Origin: Pelargonium tetragonum
Taxonomy: Eukaryota; Streptophyta; Magnoliopsida; Geraniales; Geraniaceae
Assembly (NCBI GenBank): GCA_036897445.1
Contig: JAYMTL010000025.1
Location: forward strand, 62,001 to 126,000
Reading direction: 5' to 3'
Length of the DNA: 64,000 nt
Shown here: positions 63,901 to 64,000 of the stretch, one piece after another
Position numbering within the stretch: the first letter of the stretch is position 1
How the letters are laid out: the number at the start of each line of letters is the position of its first letter
Translations under genes and position numbers: made by a program
The notes under the pieces: generated by a model
Databases searched by the model: none
Told to the model about the DNA's origin: nothing
The model's input: only the letters and a program-made list of their open reading frames with translations

Positions 63901-64000
63901 ATATATTAGAATAGTATACTGGGAGCCCCCCTTTAAGTTAAGTATGGAAAGATGTTAGCACCTAAAAAGATAAATAATAGAAAGAACTCGGATTTCTTCT

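Larger units (their letters stand above)
57850..64000. other. Background sequence, no gene recognised
   Basis: AT-rich text to the window end with dense stops. It holds GGGGTCCCC at 59929, one 94-codon minus frame at 60255-60539 and a half-formed tRNA-like segment at 60852-60924. A TTACAGGAG copy lies at 63848. No known gene, mobile element or RNA is visible. Confidence 0.45.

Noticed and set aside
1-64000. CRISPR arrays, IS ends, LTR or other virus-like elements
   Set aside because: No regularly spaced repeats, no long terminal or inverted repeats and no integrase, reverse transcriptase or capsid motifs seen in any frame.

Overview
No gene in this 64 kb window can be named with confidence. 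The DNA is AT-rich (G+C about 35-37% in the lines I counted by hand) and stop codons are dense in all six frames. Under the standard code the longest start-to-stop frame is 121 codons. That is about what chance predicts: with about 7% stops per codon and about 128,000 codons over six frames, the longest run should be near 120 codons. I recognised no conserved protein motif, no rRNA core sequence (such as the 530 loop, decoding site or peptidyl-transferase loop), no intact tRNA cloverleaf, no transposon end and no CRISPR array. The text could be gene-free spacer of an expanded organelle genome (plant, green-algal or dinoflagellate type), intergenic or intronic DNA of an AT-rich protist nucleus, or a sequence with its coding signal erased. 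I cannot decide between these, and no taxon is asserted.

The background is not simple random text. G runs followed within 0-4 bases by C runs (AGGGG-CT-CCCCT, GGGGTCCCC, GGGGCCCC, GGGGCATCCCC) occur roughly 35 times by my hand count, against about 6 expected from base composition; the opposite order, C run then G run, occurs about 7 times. These mini-palindromes lie throughout. A 9-mer, TTACAGGAG, occurs at least five times, all found on the + strand. A 21-base exact repeat holding a small hairpin lies at 1075 and 1627. Three loci share AATGCCG-NN-GGTTC(A/G)A, the variable-loop and T-arm wording of a tRNA.

Layout. Positions 1-4.88 kb are background with the 21-base repeat pair. About 4.88-5.27 kb is an A/G-rich island. 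From 5.3 to 39.6 kb is mostly background, with the longest standard frame at 9.8-10.2 kb, a 55-codon membrane-like frame at 27.3 kb, tRNA-like segments at 23.1 and 26.9 kb, and A/G-rich islands near 14.5 and 23.7 kb. At 39.6-40.4, 42.6-43.1 and 45.1-45.6 kb lie islands of different texture. A (TA)n tract sits at 51.43 kb and a GC-rich hairpin with a T tract at 54.0 kb. From 54.6 to 57.85 kb is the most distinct block: A+C-rich on the + strand, with recurring words (GAATACAAG, TATGTTATCC). From 57.9 kb to the end is background again.

The most provocative reading, stated only as a hypothesis, is that TAA and TAG are sense codons (Gln, as in most ciliates, dasycladalean and cladophoralean green algae and hexamitids) and TGA alone is a stop. 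Several islands then open into frames of 90-280 codons that look like protein to the eye. Frames of that length are expected by chance when only TGA stops, so this needs a periodicity or homology test before any gene is called.
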